From contig NZ_LNUV01000002.1 in assembly GCF_001512285.1 (NCBI RefSeq), forward strand, positions 143,097 through 207,096: a stretch of DNA of 64,000 bases, in the 5' to 3' direction. A program made the position numbers and the translations under genes. Under the pieces are notes generated by a model that worked only from the letters and a program-made list of their open reading frames with translations, searched no databases and was not told the origin of the DNA. Of this stretch, positions 28,535 to 37,998 are shown in pieces. The DNA comes from Arthrobacter sp. EpRS71 (GTDB lineage Bacteria; Actinomycetota; Actinomycetes; Actinomycetales; Micrococcaceae). How positions within the stretch are numbered: the first letter of the stretch is position 1; every line of letters begins with the position of its first letter.

Positions 28535-28566
28535 CGCAAGGGCGCCGCGGTTGCGGCGCCCTTGCG
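28535..28566. terminator. Bidirectional terminator hairpin
   Basis: Perfect 14-bp GC-rich stem with a GGTT loop between the convergent helicase (+) and pncA (-) genes. No strong T-run, as is common in high-GC actinobacteria. Confidence 0.75.
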
Positions 28567-28587
28567 GTGTCTTCAGCCTCTTCGGTC

Positions 28588-29214
28588 TCAGTCGCGTTCG
28601 ACGTCGACGCCGGCGGCTTCCATTTCGTCATAAGCATCGCTAAGGTCCTCGGCGATTCCGGCTGTGAGCTCAGCGATCACCGTGGTGGAGTATCCGGCCT
28701 GAACAGCATCCAGCGCCGTGGCCTTCACGCAGTAGTCCGTTGCAAGTCCCACCACCACCACTTCCTCGACGTCGTGGCTTTGCAGCCAGTCGTCGAGCCC
28801 GATCGCGTCTTCATCGAGGACCTCGACGGTGGCCGTTCCTGCCTTGAGGTCGCCCGTGGGGACGTCGTCTTCGGGAGCCAAAACGCCTTCGAAGCCGGAG
28901 TAGGCGGCGGTGTACTGCCCTTTCCGGAAGTAGGCGTGGATGTAGTCGGGATCCAGGTCTTCGTGGAGTTCGGCACCTTTGCTTCTGGCCCTGCAGTGCG
29001 GAGGCCAGGAATCCACCATGTCCGGGTCCTCTGAGAAGTGGTCGCCGGGCTCTATGTGCCAGTCCTGCGTGGCCACGATGTGGTCGAAGTGCTGCTGGTT
29101 GGCATCCACGTACTCCGTGATGGCACTTGCTACAGCGGCGCCGCCTTCAACGGCGAGCGTTCCGCCCTCGCAGAAGTCATTTTGAACATCGACGATGATC
29201 AAGGCCCTGGACAT
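28588..29214 (-). CDS. pncA: Nicotinamidase (isochorismatase family)
   Basis: 208 aa. Hydrolyses nicotinamide to nicotinate for NAD salvage. Catalytic triad visible: Asp9 in IIVDVQNDF, Lys in YFRKGQY (near 97), Cys in ATDYCVKAT (near 162). The metal site DWHIEPGDHF is present. Overlaps pncB by 1 nt on the same strand, so nicotinamide and nicotinate use are encoded together. Would also be expected to activate pyrazinamide, as in mycobacteria. Confidence 0.93.
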   Translation of the reverse strand: MSRALIIVDVQNDFCEGGTLAVEGGAAVASAITEYVDANQQHFDHIVATQDWHIEPGDHFSEDPDMVDSWPPHCRARSKGAELHEDLDPDYIHAYFRKGQYTAAYSGFEGVLAPEDDVPTGDLKAGTATVEVLDEDAIGLDDWLQSHDVEEVVVVGLATDYCVKATALDAVQAGYSTTVIAELTAGIAEDLSDAYDEMEAAGVDVERD

Positions 29215-30542
29215 CAGTTCTCCTCGTAGATGGTGGGGATGGCAGCCTCGCCTCGCTGGAGGCGGTTCACGACGGCGGGCAGTTCGGCCATGGTGGCCGC
29301 GTGCCGTTCACGGGCCCGGATGACGCCTTCAGGTCCGGTCCACCCTGGCAGCACTTCGCCGTTCTTGACGAATTGGTGCAGCAGCTCGCGGTCGTTGCCG
29401 TCATCTTCGGGGCGGTGGCCGATTCCAACGACTTCCTGGGTGGCGCGGCCACGCTCGTTGAGCTTTCGGAGAGCGTATTTGCGTCCTCCGACGCTTGCTT
29501 TGTTCTTGGCGGTCTTGGCAACGGAAATGAACTCGCCGGCGTCGTTGGTGCGGCTGACCAGCTTGTAGACCATGCTGGCCGTGGGAGCGCCGGATCCAGT
29601 GACCAGCGACGTACCCACTCCGTACGAGTCCACGGGGGCTGACTGGAGGGCCGCAATGGCGAATTCGTCGAGGTCCGAGGTAACCACAATGCGGGTGTTG
29701 ACGTTGCCGAGTTCATCAAGTAGCTGCCGGACCCACTGAGCCTGCGCAATGAGGTCGCCGGAATCCAGCCGGACAGCGCCGAGTTTGTCGCCGGCCAATT
29801 CGACGGCGGTGCGCACTGCCGTCTCCACGTCGTAGGTATCCACCAACAGCGATGTGCCGGGGCCGAAGGTCGCGATCTGTGCCTCAAAGGCTTCACGCTC
29901 GGTGTCATGAAGGAGCGTAAAGGAGTGCGCGGCTGTGCCTACTGTTTTGATGCCGTAGCGTCGGCCGGCTTCGAGGTTGGAGGTGCTGGCGAAGCCGGCA
30001 ATCACGGCGGCGCGGGCTGCCGCCGTCGCCGATTCCTCTTGGGTGCGCCGGGAGCCCATCTCGATGCAGGGGCGGGATCCGGCCGCCGAGGTCATTCTTG
30101 AGGCCGCGGAAGCGATGGCGCTGTCGTGGTTGAGGACGGACAGGATGAAGGTTTCCAGGATGCAGGCTTCGGCGAACGTTGATTCGACAATGAGGATGGG
30201 GGAGTTGGGGAAGTAAGCATCACCTTCGGCATAGCCCCAGATGTCGCCGCTGAATTTGTAGTCGGCCAGGTAGTCCAGGGTTTCCTGGTTGACCACCTTG
30301 TTCTGTTCCAGAAATGCCAGCTCTGCTTCGCCGAACCGGAAGTCCGCTATGCCCTCCAACAGGCGTCCCGTGCCGCCCACCACGCCGTAGCGGCGGCCGT
30401 CCGGAAGCCGCCGGGCAAATGCTTCGAACACCGATCGGCGGTGTGCGGCGCCGGAGTGCAGGGCTGCCTGAAGCATGGTCAGCTCGTAGTGGTCTGTGTA
30501 TAAGGAAGTTGCGGGGTGGTCCCATGACGTGGCTCTACTCAC
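29214..30542 (-). CDS. pncB: Nicotinate phosphoribosyltransferase
   Basis: 442 aa, complete. Makes nicotinate mononucleotide from nicotinate and PRPP. N-terminal SLYTDHYELTML, a middle TVGTAAHSFTLLH and VRLDSGDL are family markers; the catalytic histidine lies in TAAHS. Start is GTG. Divergent from clpS with a 37-bp gap, the same order as Rv1330c-Rv1331. Confidence 0.92.
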   Translation of the reverse strand: MSRATSWDHPATSLYTDHYELTMLQAALHSGAAHRRSVFEAFARRLPDGRRYGVVGGTGRLLEGIADFRFGEAELAFLEQNKVVNQETLDYLADYKFSGDIWGYAEGDAYFPNSPILIVESTFAEACILETFILSVLNHDSAIASAASRMTSAAGSRPCIEMGSRRTQEESATAAARAAVIAGFASTSNLEAGRRYGIKTVGTAAHSFTLLHDTEREAFEAQIATFGPGTSLLVDTYDVETAVRTAVELAGDKLGAVRLDSGDLIAQAQWVRQLLDELGNVNTRIVVTSDLDEFAIAALQSAPVDSYGVGTSLVTGSGAPTASMVYKLVSRTNDAGEFISVAKTAKNKASVGGRKYALRKLNERGRATQEVVGIGHRPEDDGNDRELLHQFVKNGEVLPGWTGPEGVIRARERHAATMAELPAVVNRLQRGEAAIPTIYEEN

Positions 30543-30579
30543 GAATTCACTCTAGTGCGAGCCGCCATAGAATGGACAG

Positions 30580-30942
30580 ATGAGCCCTAGCGTTGCGTAC
30601 GGCACGGACATCGATGAGCGGACCAAAGCTGCAGAGCAGTCCTCCACCGATGTCCTGACAGCCCCTGATATCCCGTGGAACCTTGTGATCTGGAATGATC
30701 CCGTGAATCTGATGAGCTACGTGAGCTTTGTGTTCCAGAGTTACTTCGGCTACTCCGAGTCCAAAGCCCACAAGCTCATGATGGAGGTCCATAAGAAAGG
30801 CCGGTCCATTGTTGCCCACGGGAGCAAGGAACAAGTGGAGCAGCATGCCGTCGCAATGCACGGTTTCGGTTTGTGGGCCACCGTTGAGAAGGCCGCGAGC
30901 GGCAACGAAACACCCGGAAAGGGCGGCCGCCAGCGTGGCTAA
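30580..30942 (+). CDS. clpS: ATP-dependent Clp protease adaptor ClpS
   Basis: 120 aa. Delivers N-degron proteins to ClpC/ClpA. After a 30-residue flexible N-terminus comes WNLVIWNDPVNLMSYV, the conserved NDxxN pocket, then MMEVHKKGRSIV. The C-terminal tail is polar. It overlaps the DUF2017 gene by 8 nt. Confidence 0.94.
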   Translation: MSPSVAYGTDIDERTKAAEQSSTDVLTAPDIPWNLVIWNDPVNLMSYVSFVFQSYFGYSESKAHKLMMEVHKKGRSIVAHGSKEQVEQHAVAMHGFGLWATVEKAASGNETPGKGGRQRG

Positions 30943-31501
30943 GGCATTCAAGTACGGCCTCAAGGGCATCAGCGGCTACCTGGAGCCTGCGGAGCGCGAT
31001 CTCCTGCGCGGATTGCTGGACGACGTCATTTCCATGCTGGAGTTGGACGTGCGGGAGAACGAAGACCCTCTCGCTGCACTGATCGGCTTGGATATGGACG
31101 TCAAGCAGCCCAGCGACCGCGCCCTGCTGCGTCTGTTGCCCAACGTCATGAAGGACGACGACGACGGCTCGCTGGAGTTCCGCCAGCTCACCGAACGCTC
31201 TGTCCGTGAAAGCAAGATCGGCGCTTTGAGGGCTGCCGCTTTGGGCTTGGATAAGGACGAGCTGGTTCTCTCGCCCGAGGACGCCACCCGCTGGTCCATG
31301 GCGCTGAACGACGTGCGCCTGGTTCTGGCAGAACGCCTGGATATCCGCGATGAAGCCGATGCCGAGCACATCCACAGCATGCAGGACTGGAGCCAGGCCG
31401 AGGACGTGGAGAGTTACCTGGCCCTCGTCTACAACTTCACTACGTGGCTCCAGGAGTCTTTGGTGCAGGCGATGATGGCCGCAAGGCAGGGAAAATCCTG
31501 A
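30935..31501 (+). CDS. DUF2017 protein
   Basis: 188 aa, all helical and acidic, starting at a GTG inside the end of clpS. No catalytic motif seen. DUF2017 follows clpS throughout actinobacteria (Rv1332), so a role linked to Clp proteolysis is plausible but unproven. Confidence 0.82.
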   Translation: MAKAFKYGLKGISGYLEPAERDLLRGLLDDVISMLELDVRENEDPLAALIGLDMDVKQPSDRALLRLLPNVMKDDDDGSLEFRQLTERSVRESKIGALRAAALGLDKDELVLSPEDATRWSMALNDVRLVLAERLDIRDEADAEHIHSMQDWSQAEDVESYLALVYNFTTWLQESLVQAMMAARQGKS

Positions 31502-31624
31502 TTCCGGCGGCGGGTTGCCGCTGCTGCCCTCCAACAGATCCGGCTGCCTTGTGACACATCAGACACGAGGCGGAGAGCACAGGTAATGGCCGCACACCAC
31601 GGGAAGCCTTATTCTCGAATAATT

Positions 31625-32665
31625 ATGACTTCAGATTCGGGTTCACCACGCGGCGTCCTGGGCAGTGACGCCCCCATCGGCAACGGGGAACACGGGGAGC
31701 TCGTAGGGACACGTCCCATCGGGATTTTCGATTCAGGCGTGGGCGGACTGACGGTGGCGCGGTCCATCATCGATCAGCTCCCCAACGAATCAATCCTCTA
31801 CGTGGGGGACACCGCTCACGGCCCTTACGGTCCACTGCCAATTGCCGAGGTTCGTGCCAACGCTCTGGGTGTTATGGACGAGCTGGTGGATTCCGGCGTG
31901 AAGTTGTTGACTATTGCCTGCAACTCGGCTTCGGCCGCGGTGCTCCGGGATGCCAGGGAACGCTACACCGCCCGTTATGGCATCCCTGTTATTGAAGTGA
32001 TCCAGCCGGCCGTCCGGCGCGCAGTCTCGGCTACCCGGTCCGGCAAGATCGGTGTCATCGGAACCTCCGCCACGGTGGGTTCCAGAGCTTATGAGGACAC
32101 TTTTGCTGCGGCCCCGGACCTCACCATTTCGTCCGTGGCGTGCCCGGCATTCGTGGAATTCGTGGAAGCCGGAATCACCACCGGTCCTGAGCTCTTGGCT
32201 GCTGCCAATGAATACCTTGAGCCCCTCAAGGCCGCCGGAGTGGACACTGTTGTCCTGGGCTGCACCCACTACCCGCTGCTGACCGGTGTCATTTCGTTTG
32301 TCATGGGCGAGGACGTCACGCTGGTTTCCAGTGCCGAAGAGACTGCCAAGGATGTCTACCGCGCCTTGGCCAACCACGGCATCCAGCGGACGGAGACACG
32401 CGCACCGAGCCACGAATTCATAGCTACCGGTGATGCCACCCAGTTTGAGACCTTGGCCCGCCGCTTCCTGGGGCCTGAAGTCCTCTCCGTGAAGCACGTG
32501 GACCACGTCGCGGCCCAGTACCCCACGGGCAGCTTGGCTCGCATAACCCCCGAGATGCTGGAAGCAGCACGGTCCGGATCCGGGCTGTCCCGCCGCTCTT
32601 ACTTCGTCCAGCCTGAGGAACCATTCAGCCGCGGCACCGGAACAACCATGGGACGTGAGCTGTGA
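31625..32665 (+). CDS. murI: Glutamate racemase
   Basis: 346 aa. Supplies D-glutamate for peptidoglycan. [13 protein letters not shown] (catalytic Asp), ACNSASAAV (first Cys, with Ser-Ala instead of Thr), and LGCTHYPLL (second Cys) are present. A 27-residue tail precedes the core. Start is uncertain: ATG 31625 has a TATTCT element just upstream and may be leaderless; ATG 31586 would add 13 residues. Overlaps the next gene by 4 nt. Confidence 0.93.
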   Translation: MTSDSGSPRGVLGSDAPIGNGEHGELVGTRPIGIFDSGVGGLTVARSIIDQLPNESILYVGDTAHGPYGPLPIAEVRANALGVMDELVDSGVKLLTIACNSASAAVLRDARERYTARYGIPVIEVIQPAVRRAVSATRSGKIGVIGTSATVGSRAYEDTFAAAPDLTISSVACPAFVEFVEAGITTGPELLAAANEYLEPLKAAGVDTVVLGCTHYPLLTGVISFVMGEDVTLVSSAEETAKDVYRALANHGIQRTETRAPSHEFIATGDATQFETLARRFLGPEVLSVKHVDHVAAQYPTGSLARITPEMLEAARSGSGLSRRSYFVQPEEPFSRGTGTTMGREL

Positions 32666-33459
32666 AGTTGACCATCGTGGGCTGCACAGGCTCTTTCCCC
32701 GGTCCCGGTTCGCCGGCGTCGTGCTACTTGGTGACTGCCCACGACGGTGAGCGCGAGTGGAAAATCGTGATGGATCTGGGCAGCGGAGCCTTGGGTGCCA
32801 TTCAGCGCTATACGGACCTGGAAGACATCGACGCGATCTTCCTCACCCATCTTCATCCCGATCACTGCATGGACCTTTGTGGCCTGCATGTGGCGGTCCG
32901 CTGGAAGCCCGGCGGATGGGGCCGGGAGCGTCTGCCGGTGTGGGGTCCTGCAGCTACGGCAGACAGAATGGCCACAGCCTATGGGCTGGATCTCGATCCC
33001 GGCATGCATGAGGAATTCGACTTCACCGACTGGACCGAGCTCAAGCCGGTTACAGTGGGTCCTTTCACGGTGACCCCCTTCGCCGTTAACCACCCCGTCG
33101 AAGAGGCCTATGCCTTGCGTGTCACTGCTACCGAGCCGGGCAAGGACGGTGTTCCCGTGACCAAGATCCTCACCTATTCAGGGGATACCGATTCCTGCCA
33201 GGGGCTCGAAGACGCTGCTCAGGGCTCGGACCTGTTCCTGTGCGAGGCGGCGTTTGAGGAAGGCCGGGATGACGACATCAAGGATGTGCACCTGACTGGT
33301 AAGCGTGCAGGTGAGGCCGCCATGAATGCCGGTGCCAAGCGACTTCTCCTGACGCATATCCCTGTGTGGACTTCGCAGACCAAAGTGTTGTCCGAAGCCA
33401 AGCCGGTCTTCGCCGGTGACGTTGCTGTTGCCGTCGCCGGAGTCCACTACACCATTTAG
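32662..33459 (+). CDS. MBL-fold hydrolase, probable cyclic-nucleotide phosphodiesterase (Rv1339-like)
   Basis: 265 aa. Metal ligands [10 protein letters not shown] near 58-67, [18 protein letters not shown], and the C-terminal LLTHIP. Starts with GTG overlapping the murI stop. The place between murI and rph matches M. tuberculosis Rv1339, described as an atypical class II cAMP phosphodiesterase. RNase Z-like activity is an alternative. Confidence 0.82.
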   Translation: MKLTIVGCTGSFPGPGSPASCYLVTAHDGEREWKIVMDLGSGALGAIQRYTDLEDIDAIFLTHLHPDHCMDLCGLHVAVRWKPGGWGRERLPVWGPAATADRMATAYGLDLDPGMHEEFDFTDWTELKPVTVGPFTVTPFAVNHPVEEAYALRVTATEPGKDGVPVTKILTYSGDTDSCQGLEDAAQGSDLFLCEAAFEEGRDDDIKDVHLTGKRAGEAAMNAGAKRLLLTHIPVWTSQTKVLSEAKPVFAGDVAVAVAGVHYTI

Positions 33460-33523
33460 TTCTGCCAGGGGGTGGTGGCTCCCGGCGTCGGATGGGTGCC
33501 GTCAGCTTGGCTAAGCTGGAACC

Positions 33524-34282
33524 ATGACTTCTGAAGCTACAGCCTCACCCGTTATCCGCGCCGACGGCCGGACCCCGGACCAACTGCGACCCATCAGCAT
33601 CACCCGCGGTTGGTCCAAACAGGCCGAGGGCTCGGCGCTGATCGAGTTCGGCAACACCAGGGTTCTCTGCACTGCTTCACTGACCGAGGGTGTGCCCCGC
33701 TGGCTCAAGGGCGAAGGCCGCGGTTGGGTCACGGCCGAATACGCCATGCTTCCGCGCGCCACCAACACCCGGTCGGACCGTGAGTCCGTCAAGGGGAAGA
33801 TCGGTGGACGCACGCATGAGATCTCGCGCCTCATTGGCCGCTCGCTCCGTTCCATCATCGACACCAAGGCTTTGGGCGAAAACACGATCGTCCTGGACTG
33901 CGACGTCCTGCAGGCCGACGGCGGCACGCGCACTGCAGCGATCACCGGCGCCTACGTGGCGCTTGCCGAAGCCATCCGTTTTGCCCGTGAGAATAAGCTC
34001 ATCGCCCGTAATGCGGAGCCCCTGGTGGACACCATTGCGGCCGTCTCGGTCGGCATCATCGATGGCGTCCCCATGCTGGACCTCCCGTACGTGGAAGATG
34101 TTCGTGCGGAGACGGACATGAACGTTGTGGTGACAGGTTCGGGTAAGTTCGTTGAAGTTCAGGGCACGGCCGAAGGCGCTCCTTTCGACCGCGACGAGCT
34201 CAATGCCCTGCTTGATCTCGCGCTCCTCGGCACCACTCAATTGTCAGCCATCCAGCGCGAGACGCTGGCGGAAGCCCCGTGA
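33524..34282 (+). CDS. rph: Ribonuclease PH
   Basis: 252 aa. Phosphorolytic 3' exonuclease that trims tRNA ends. Family features: [25 protein letters not shown]-like [22 protein letters not shown], and [13 protein letters not shown] with the phosphate-binding region. Complete. Overlaps rdgB by 4 nt. Confidence 0.95.
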   Translation: MTSEATASPVIRADGRTPDQLRPISITRGWSKQAEGSALIEFGNTRVLCTASLTEGVPRWLKGEGRGWVTAEYAMLPRATNTRSDRESVKGKIGGRTHEISRLIGRSLRSIIDTKALGENTIVLDCDVLQADGGTRTAAITGAYVALAEAIRFARENKLIARNAEPLVDTIAAVSVGIIDGVPMLDLPYVEDVRAETDMNVVVTGSGKFVEVQGTAEGAPFDRDELNALLDLALLGTTQLSAIQRETLAEAP

Positions 34283-34941
34283 GCGACACCCAGGCCTTTG
34301 GCGACCCGCGCCTGGTCCTGGCGACCCACAACAAGGGCAAGCTGAAGGAACTCCGCGAACTGCTCAGGGGCCAGGTCCCAGGGCTCGACGTCGACTCCCA
34401 AGTGGTGGACGCAGCTGCGGCAGGTGCCCCGGATGTAGCCGAAACCGGTGTCACGTTTGCTGAGAACTCACTGCTCAAAGCCCGGGCTGTTGCAGAAGCT
34501 ACCGGCCTGATAGCCATTGCTGACGATTCCGGCCTCGCTGTGGATGTCCTGGGTGGAGCCCCGGGCATCTTCTCCGCGCGATGGTCGGGCACGCACGGGA
34601 ACGACACCGCGAACCTGAATCTGCTTCTTGCCCAGCTCTCCGATGTTCCGGATGCGTTCCGGGGAGCAGCGTTCGTTTGCGCCGCAGCTTTGGCGGTGCC
34701 AGGTCCTGACGGCATTGCCCGGGAGACCGTGGAGTACGGCCAGCTGGAGGGGACGCTGTTGCGCGAGCCTCGCGGCCAAGGCGGCTTTGGATACGACCCC
34801 GTGCTGCAACCGGTCGGGATGGACCGCAGCTGTGCCGAGCTTAGCTCTGAGGAGAAGAACGCCATCAGCCACCGCGGACAGGCGTTCCGGGCGCTGCTTC
34901 CAGCCATTGTTTCGGCGTTGTCACCGGGCCGTTCCACGTAG
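34279..34941 (+). CDS. rdgB: XTP/dITP diphosphatase (RdgB/HAM1)
   Basis: 220 aa. Removes deaminated purine triphosphates from the nucleotide pool. [21 protein letters not shown], GRGxxGFGYDP-type segment ([12 protein letters not shown]) and [12 protein letters not shown] are all visible. GTG start in GTGA overlap with rph. A strong terminator follows. Confidence 0.94.
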   Translation: MSDTQAFGDPRLVLATHNKGKLKELRELLRGQVPGLDVDSQVVDAAAAGAPDVAETGVTFAENSLLKARAVAEATGLIAIADDSGLAVDVLGGAPGIFSARWSGTHGNDTANLNLLLAQLSDVPDAFRGAAFVCAAALAVPGPDGIARETVEYGQLEGTLLREPRGQGGFGYDPVLQPVGMDRSCAELSSEEKNAISHRGQAFRALLPAIVSALSPGRST

Positions 34942-34953
34942 TTCGTGAGTACG

Positions 34954-34986
34954 CAAAAGGCACCCCGCCGCGCGGGGTGCCTTTTG
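34954..34986. terminator. Strong bidirectional terminator
   Basis: Stem of 15 bp with A4 and T4 flanks that serve both strands, between rdgB (+) and dedA (-). Classic intrinsic terminator shape. Confidence 0.9.
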
Positions 34987-35007
34987 TCGTTCTTGGGTTG
35001 GGGAGCC

Positions 35008-35784
35008 TTAGTGCTCGGTGTGCTTGCCGCCCTCGTGCTCCTCGATGAACTCTTCCACGGGGTCGGTGCCTTCGGCCGCTGCCCTGCGCTTTGCCAAGAA
35101 TCCACGCCCGATCTCAATGAAGATCGGGATGACTGAGATCAGGACGATGACGATGAAGATGATGTCGATGTTGTTGCCGACCCATTCGAACTGGCCAAGC
35201 CATGCGCCGAGCAGGGTTACGCCGCCGCCCCAGAGTACTGCGCCAATGACGTTGAAGAGGAAGAACTTGCGCTTGTCCATCTGGGCAACACCCACAATCA
35301 CCGGCACGAACGTGCGGATGATGGGAACGAATCGCGCCAGGATCAAGGCCTTGCCGCCGTGCTTTTCGAAGAACGCGTGGGCGCTCTCCACGTTTTCCTT
35401 CTTGAACAGCCGTGAATCCGGCTTATTAAAGATCGCCGGGCCGGCCTTTGATCCTATGAGGTAGCCGGTTTGGTTGCCGATGATGGCAGCCACGATGATC
35501 ATGGCGCACATGGCCCACAGGTTGAACTCGATGGCTCCGGTGGAGACCAAAAGCCCCGCCGTGAACAGCATGGAGTCACCCGGCAGGAAGAACCCCACGA
35601 GGAGCCCTGTTTCTGCGAACACAATGGCGCAGACCAGAAGGACCACCCACGGTCCCAACGGTGAATCGCGGAGGAAGACGTCGGGGTTCAGCCAGTCCGG
35701 CAGGAAGGAAGCCATAGGCGGCTGTACCGGGCCCGCGCCCCCGAAAGTGGATACGGCAAGGTCGCTTATCGCAGAAAAGATCAC
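35008..35784 (-). CDS. DedA family membrane protein
   Basis: 258 aa. ETGLLVGFFLPGDS, GNQTGYLIGSKAG and ARFVPIIRTFVPVIVG are the DedA/SNARE-associated signature. About five membrane segments. Family members move undecaprenyl phosphate or phospholipid across the membrane. A His/Glu-rich tail closes the protein. Start GTG at 35784 with AGG about 10 nt upstream is the best I see; an internal ATG would remove 23 residues. Confidence 0.88.
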   Translation of the reverse strand: MIFSAISDLAVSTFGGAGPVQPPMASFLPDWLNPDVFLRDSPLGPWVVLLVCAIVFAETGLLVGFFLPGDSMLFTAGLLVSTGAIEFNLWAMCAMIIVAAIIGNQTGYLIGSKAGPAIFNKPDSRLFKKENVESAHAFFEKHGGKALILARFVPIIRTFVPVIVGVAQMDKRKFFLFNVIGAVLWGGGVTLLGAWLGQFEWVGNNIDIIFIVIVLISVIPIFIEIGRGFLAKRRAAAEGTDPVEEFIEEHEGGKHTEH

Positions 35785-35829
35785 CCATCAAGCCTACTTG
35801 ACGGCCGTCGTCGTATTTATCCGGGCGTC

Positions 35830-35853
35830 CTCTTGGCCTCTTGGCCTCTTGGT
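35830..35853 (+). repeat. Octamer tandem repeat (three copies)
   Basis: CTCTTGGC occurs three times in a row (last base differs in the third copy) just upstream of the GntR operator, in the gap between divergent dedA and the regulator. The spacing could vary by slippage and change promoter strength. Confidence 0.7.
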
Positions 35854-35857
35854 TGTA

Positions 35858-35883
35858 TGGTTAGTTACATGAGTAATGAACCA
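35858..35883 (+). promoter_or_regulatory. YtrA-type operator
   Basis: Imperfect inverted repeat: TGGTTAGTTAC, 4-nt spacer, GTAATGAACCA; 9 of 11 positions pair. It lies 8 nt before the first start codon of the GntR/YtrA-like regulator, where auto-repression of the regulator-ABC operon would be expected. Confidence 0.65.
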
Positions 35884-35891
35884 GTGAGGCG

Positions 35892-36302
35892 ATGATGCTC
35901 ATGATCGATGACAGCAAACCGATCTTCCTGCAGATCGCCGAACTCATAGAGAACGGCATTGTGGACGGCAGTATGGCGGAGGAATCCCAAGTGCCTTCCA
36001 CCAATGAGTTCGCAGCGTTCCACCGCATCAACCCGGCAACAGCTGCCAAAGGCGTCAATCTGCTGGTGGATTCAGGAATTCTCTACAAACGCAGGGGGAT
36101 AGGGATGTTCGTAGCTAAAGGGGCACGGGCCCAACTGGTGGCCCGCCGCACCGAGGAGTTCTTCGAGCAGTACGTCAAGCCGCTGGCCTTGGAGGCCCGG
36201 AAACTGGGCATCTCGGCGGAGCAGCTCAACACCATGATTGAACGCAGCTCCGGGCTTGACCCGGAACCCGGGACTGATAAGGAAAGGAGCGCGGCCCTGT
36301 GA
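35892..36302 (+). CDS. GntR-family regulator, YtrA subfamily
   Basis: 136 aa. Winged helix-turn-helix near 8-72 (PIFLQIAELIENGIVDG, VPSTNEFAAFHRINPATAAKG), then a short helical dimer region, with no large effector domain, which is the YtrA form. Three ATGs compete (35892, 35895, 35901); GAGG at 35886-35889 favours one of the later two. Its stop overlaps the ABC ATPase start, as expected for a regulator that controls its own ABC exporter. Confidence 0.87.
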   Translation: MMLMIDDSKPIFLQIAELIENGIVDGSMAEESQVPSTNEFAAFHRINPATAAKGVNLLVDSGILYKRRGIGMFVAKGARAQLVARRTEEFFEQYVKPLALEARKLGISAEQLNTMIERSSGLDPEPGTDKERSAAL

Positions 36303-37228
36303 ACGACACCATCGTCGAGGCCCGTAACCTGATCAAGCACTACAAAGACCTGAATGCTCTGGACAACGTGAACCTGAGCCTTTCGGCCAACCGCATCTAT
36401 GGATTACTGGGGCGCAACGGAGCAGGAAAGACCACCCTGATGTCCATCTTGACGGCCCAGGCCTTCGCCACGTCCGGTGAAGCACTCGTCTTCGGAGCCA
36501 GCGCCTACGAGAACGATGCGGTGCTGTCCCGGATCTGCTTTATCCGCGAATCGCAGAAGTACCCGGATGACTTCCAGCCGCGGCACGCTTTCCGTTCCGC
36601 TGCGCTGTTCTACAAGAACTGGGACCAGGACTTTGCCGATCGCTTGGCCGAGGATTTCCAGCTTCCCGTAAAACGGAGGATCAAAAAGCTCTCACGCGGG
36701 CAGCTGTCCGCTGTGGGAGTCATCATTGGCCTGGCCTCCCGGGCAGAGCTGACCTTCTTCGATGAGCCCTATTTGGGACTCGACGCCGTTGCCCGGCAGT
36801 TGTTCTACGACCGCCTGGTGGAGGACTACGCTGAGCACCCGCGCACCATCATCCTGTCCTCGCATCTGATCGATGAAGTGGCCAACCTCTTGGAGCATGT
36901 GGTGGTCATCGATCGGGGCCGGATCATCATGGACGCCGATGCCGAGGATATCCGGGGCTCCGCCGTGACGGTTTCCGGCTCTGCTGACAAGGTGGACGCC
37001 TTCCTGGCCGGCCGGAAGATCCTGCACCGGGAAACGCTGGGGTCGCTGGCATCAGTGACCGTCGATGAGGCACTGAGTAGCCGCGAACGTAACGAAGCGC
37101 TGGAACTGGGCCTTGAATTGTCGCCCGTATCCCTGCAGCAATTGGTGGTGCGAAAGACCATGGCGGGCTTTGGCACCACATCCACCACTGGAGATTTCGC
37201 CGATGACACCTTGGAGGCAAGGCGATGA
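36299..37228 (+). CDS. ABC transporter ATP-binding protein of YtrA operon
   Basis: 309 aa. Walker A GRNGAGKTT near 38, variant signature KLSRGQLSAV, Walker B ELTFFDEPYLGLD, H-loop ILSSHLIDE. A C-terminal domain of about 90 residues follows the ATPase. GTG start, 4-nt overlap on both sides. Acts with the following permease; such systems often respond to cell-envelope stress or antibiotics. Confidence 0.88.
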   Translation: MNDTIVEARNLIKHYKDLNALDNVNLSLSANRIYGLLGRNGAGKTTLMSILTAQAFATSGEALVFGASAYENDAVLSRICFIRESQKYPDDFQPRHAFRSAALFYKNWDQDFADRLAEDFQLPVKRRIKKLSRGQLSAVGVIIGLASRAELTFFDEPYLGLDAVARQLFYDRLVEDYAEHPRTIILSSHLIDEVANLLEHVVVIDRGRIIMDADAEDIRGSAVTVSGSADKVDAFLAGRKILHRETLGSLASVTVDEALSSRERNEALELGLELSPVSLQQLVVRKTMAGFGTTSTTGDFADDTLEARR

Positions 37229-37911
37229 GCAGGACCATGGCAGTTGCCAGGATGCAACTGATTAACAAGTGGACTTACCTCGGATGGCCGCTGACCATCC
37301 TCGCGGCCTCATTCCTGATGTCTCTCGCGATCTTCGCTCTCATTCCCGTGAACGAAGGCAAATACGGCGGAGGCAGCCAGGCCCCCATGTGGTACTTCAT
37401 GGTCCTGGGAATCCAAAGCATGACCCTGGTCTTCCCGTTCTCGCAGGGCCTGAGCATCAGCCGCAGGGCTTTTTACCTGGGAACGTTGGGACTCTTCTCG
37501 CTGATTGCACTCGGTATGACCGGGATTTATCTGCTGGGCGGTGTGATTGAGGGGGCAACCAACGGGTGGGGCGTTAATGGGTACTTCTTCAAAATTCCGT
37601 GGGTGACCGATGGGCCCTGGTACTCCACCGCGGCGTTCTTCTTCATAGTGATGATGTTCATGTTCATTATCGGATTCTGGTTCGCCACCATATTCAAGCG
37701 CTGGGGGTCAAACGGCACGTTGGTATCCACGCTTGGAACGGCTGTGATCCTGATCGGCCTCGCCGCCTTGACCACGCTGCTCGAATGGTGGGGGCATGTT
37801 GGCAATTGGATGGGTCAGCAGACACCGCTGAGTATCAGCGGCTGGGCAGCGTTGCTCTGCGTCGCTCTGGCTGCAGGATCCTATACAACGCTGCGGCGGG
37901 CAACACCCTGA
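37225..37911 (+). CDS. ABC transporter permease of YtrA operon
   Basis: 228 aa with six hydrophobic helices and no soluble domain. Starts in ATGA overlap with the ATPase gene. Likely the membrane half of the exporter. Cargo unknown. Confidence 0.78.
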   Translation: MSRTMAVARMQLINKWTYLGWPLTILAASFLMSLAIFALIPVNEGKYGGGSQAPMWYFMVLGIQSMTLVFPFSQGLSISRRAFYLGTLGLFSLIALGMTGIYLLGGVIEGATNGWGVNGYFFKIPWVTDGPWYSTAAFFFIVMMFMFIIGFWFATIFKRWGSNGTLVSTLGTAVILIGLAALTTLLEWWGHVGNWMGQQTPLSISGWAALLCVALAAGSYTTLRRATP

Positions 37912-37940
37912 TGTAGCGTTCGCCACAATACCGGCCGGAA

Positions 37941-37976
37941 GGGCCGCCCCGCCGCGCAAATCGGCGGTGGCGGCCT
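37941..37976 (+). terminator. Terminator-like hairpin after ABC operon
   Basis: GGCCGCC/GGCGGCC arms extended by CCGCCG/CGGCGG with one bulge, followed by TTCTC. It lies 30 nt after the permease stop and just before the exonuclease gene. Confidence 0.65.
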
Positions 37977-37998
37977 TCTCCGGCTGTAACCTTGTCCA

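Noticed and set aside
34945..35136. Small plus-strand open frame after rdgB
   Set aside because: It runs through the terminator stem and then antisense to dedA; its hydrophobic look comes from these.
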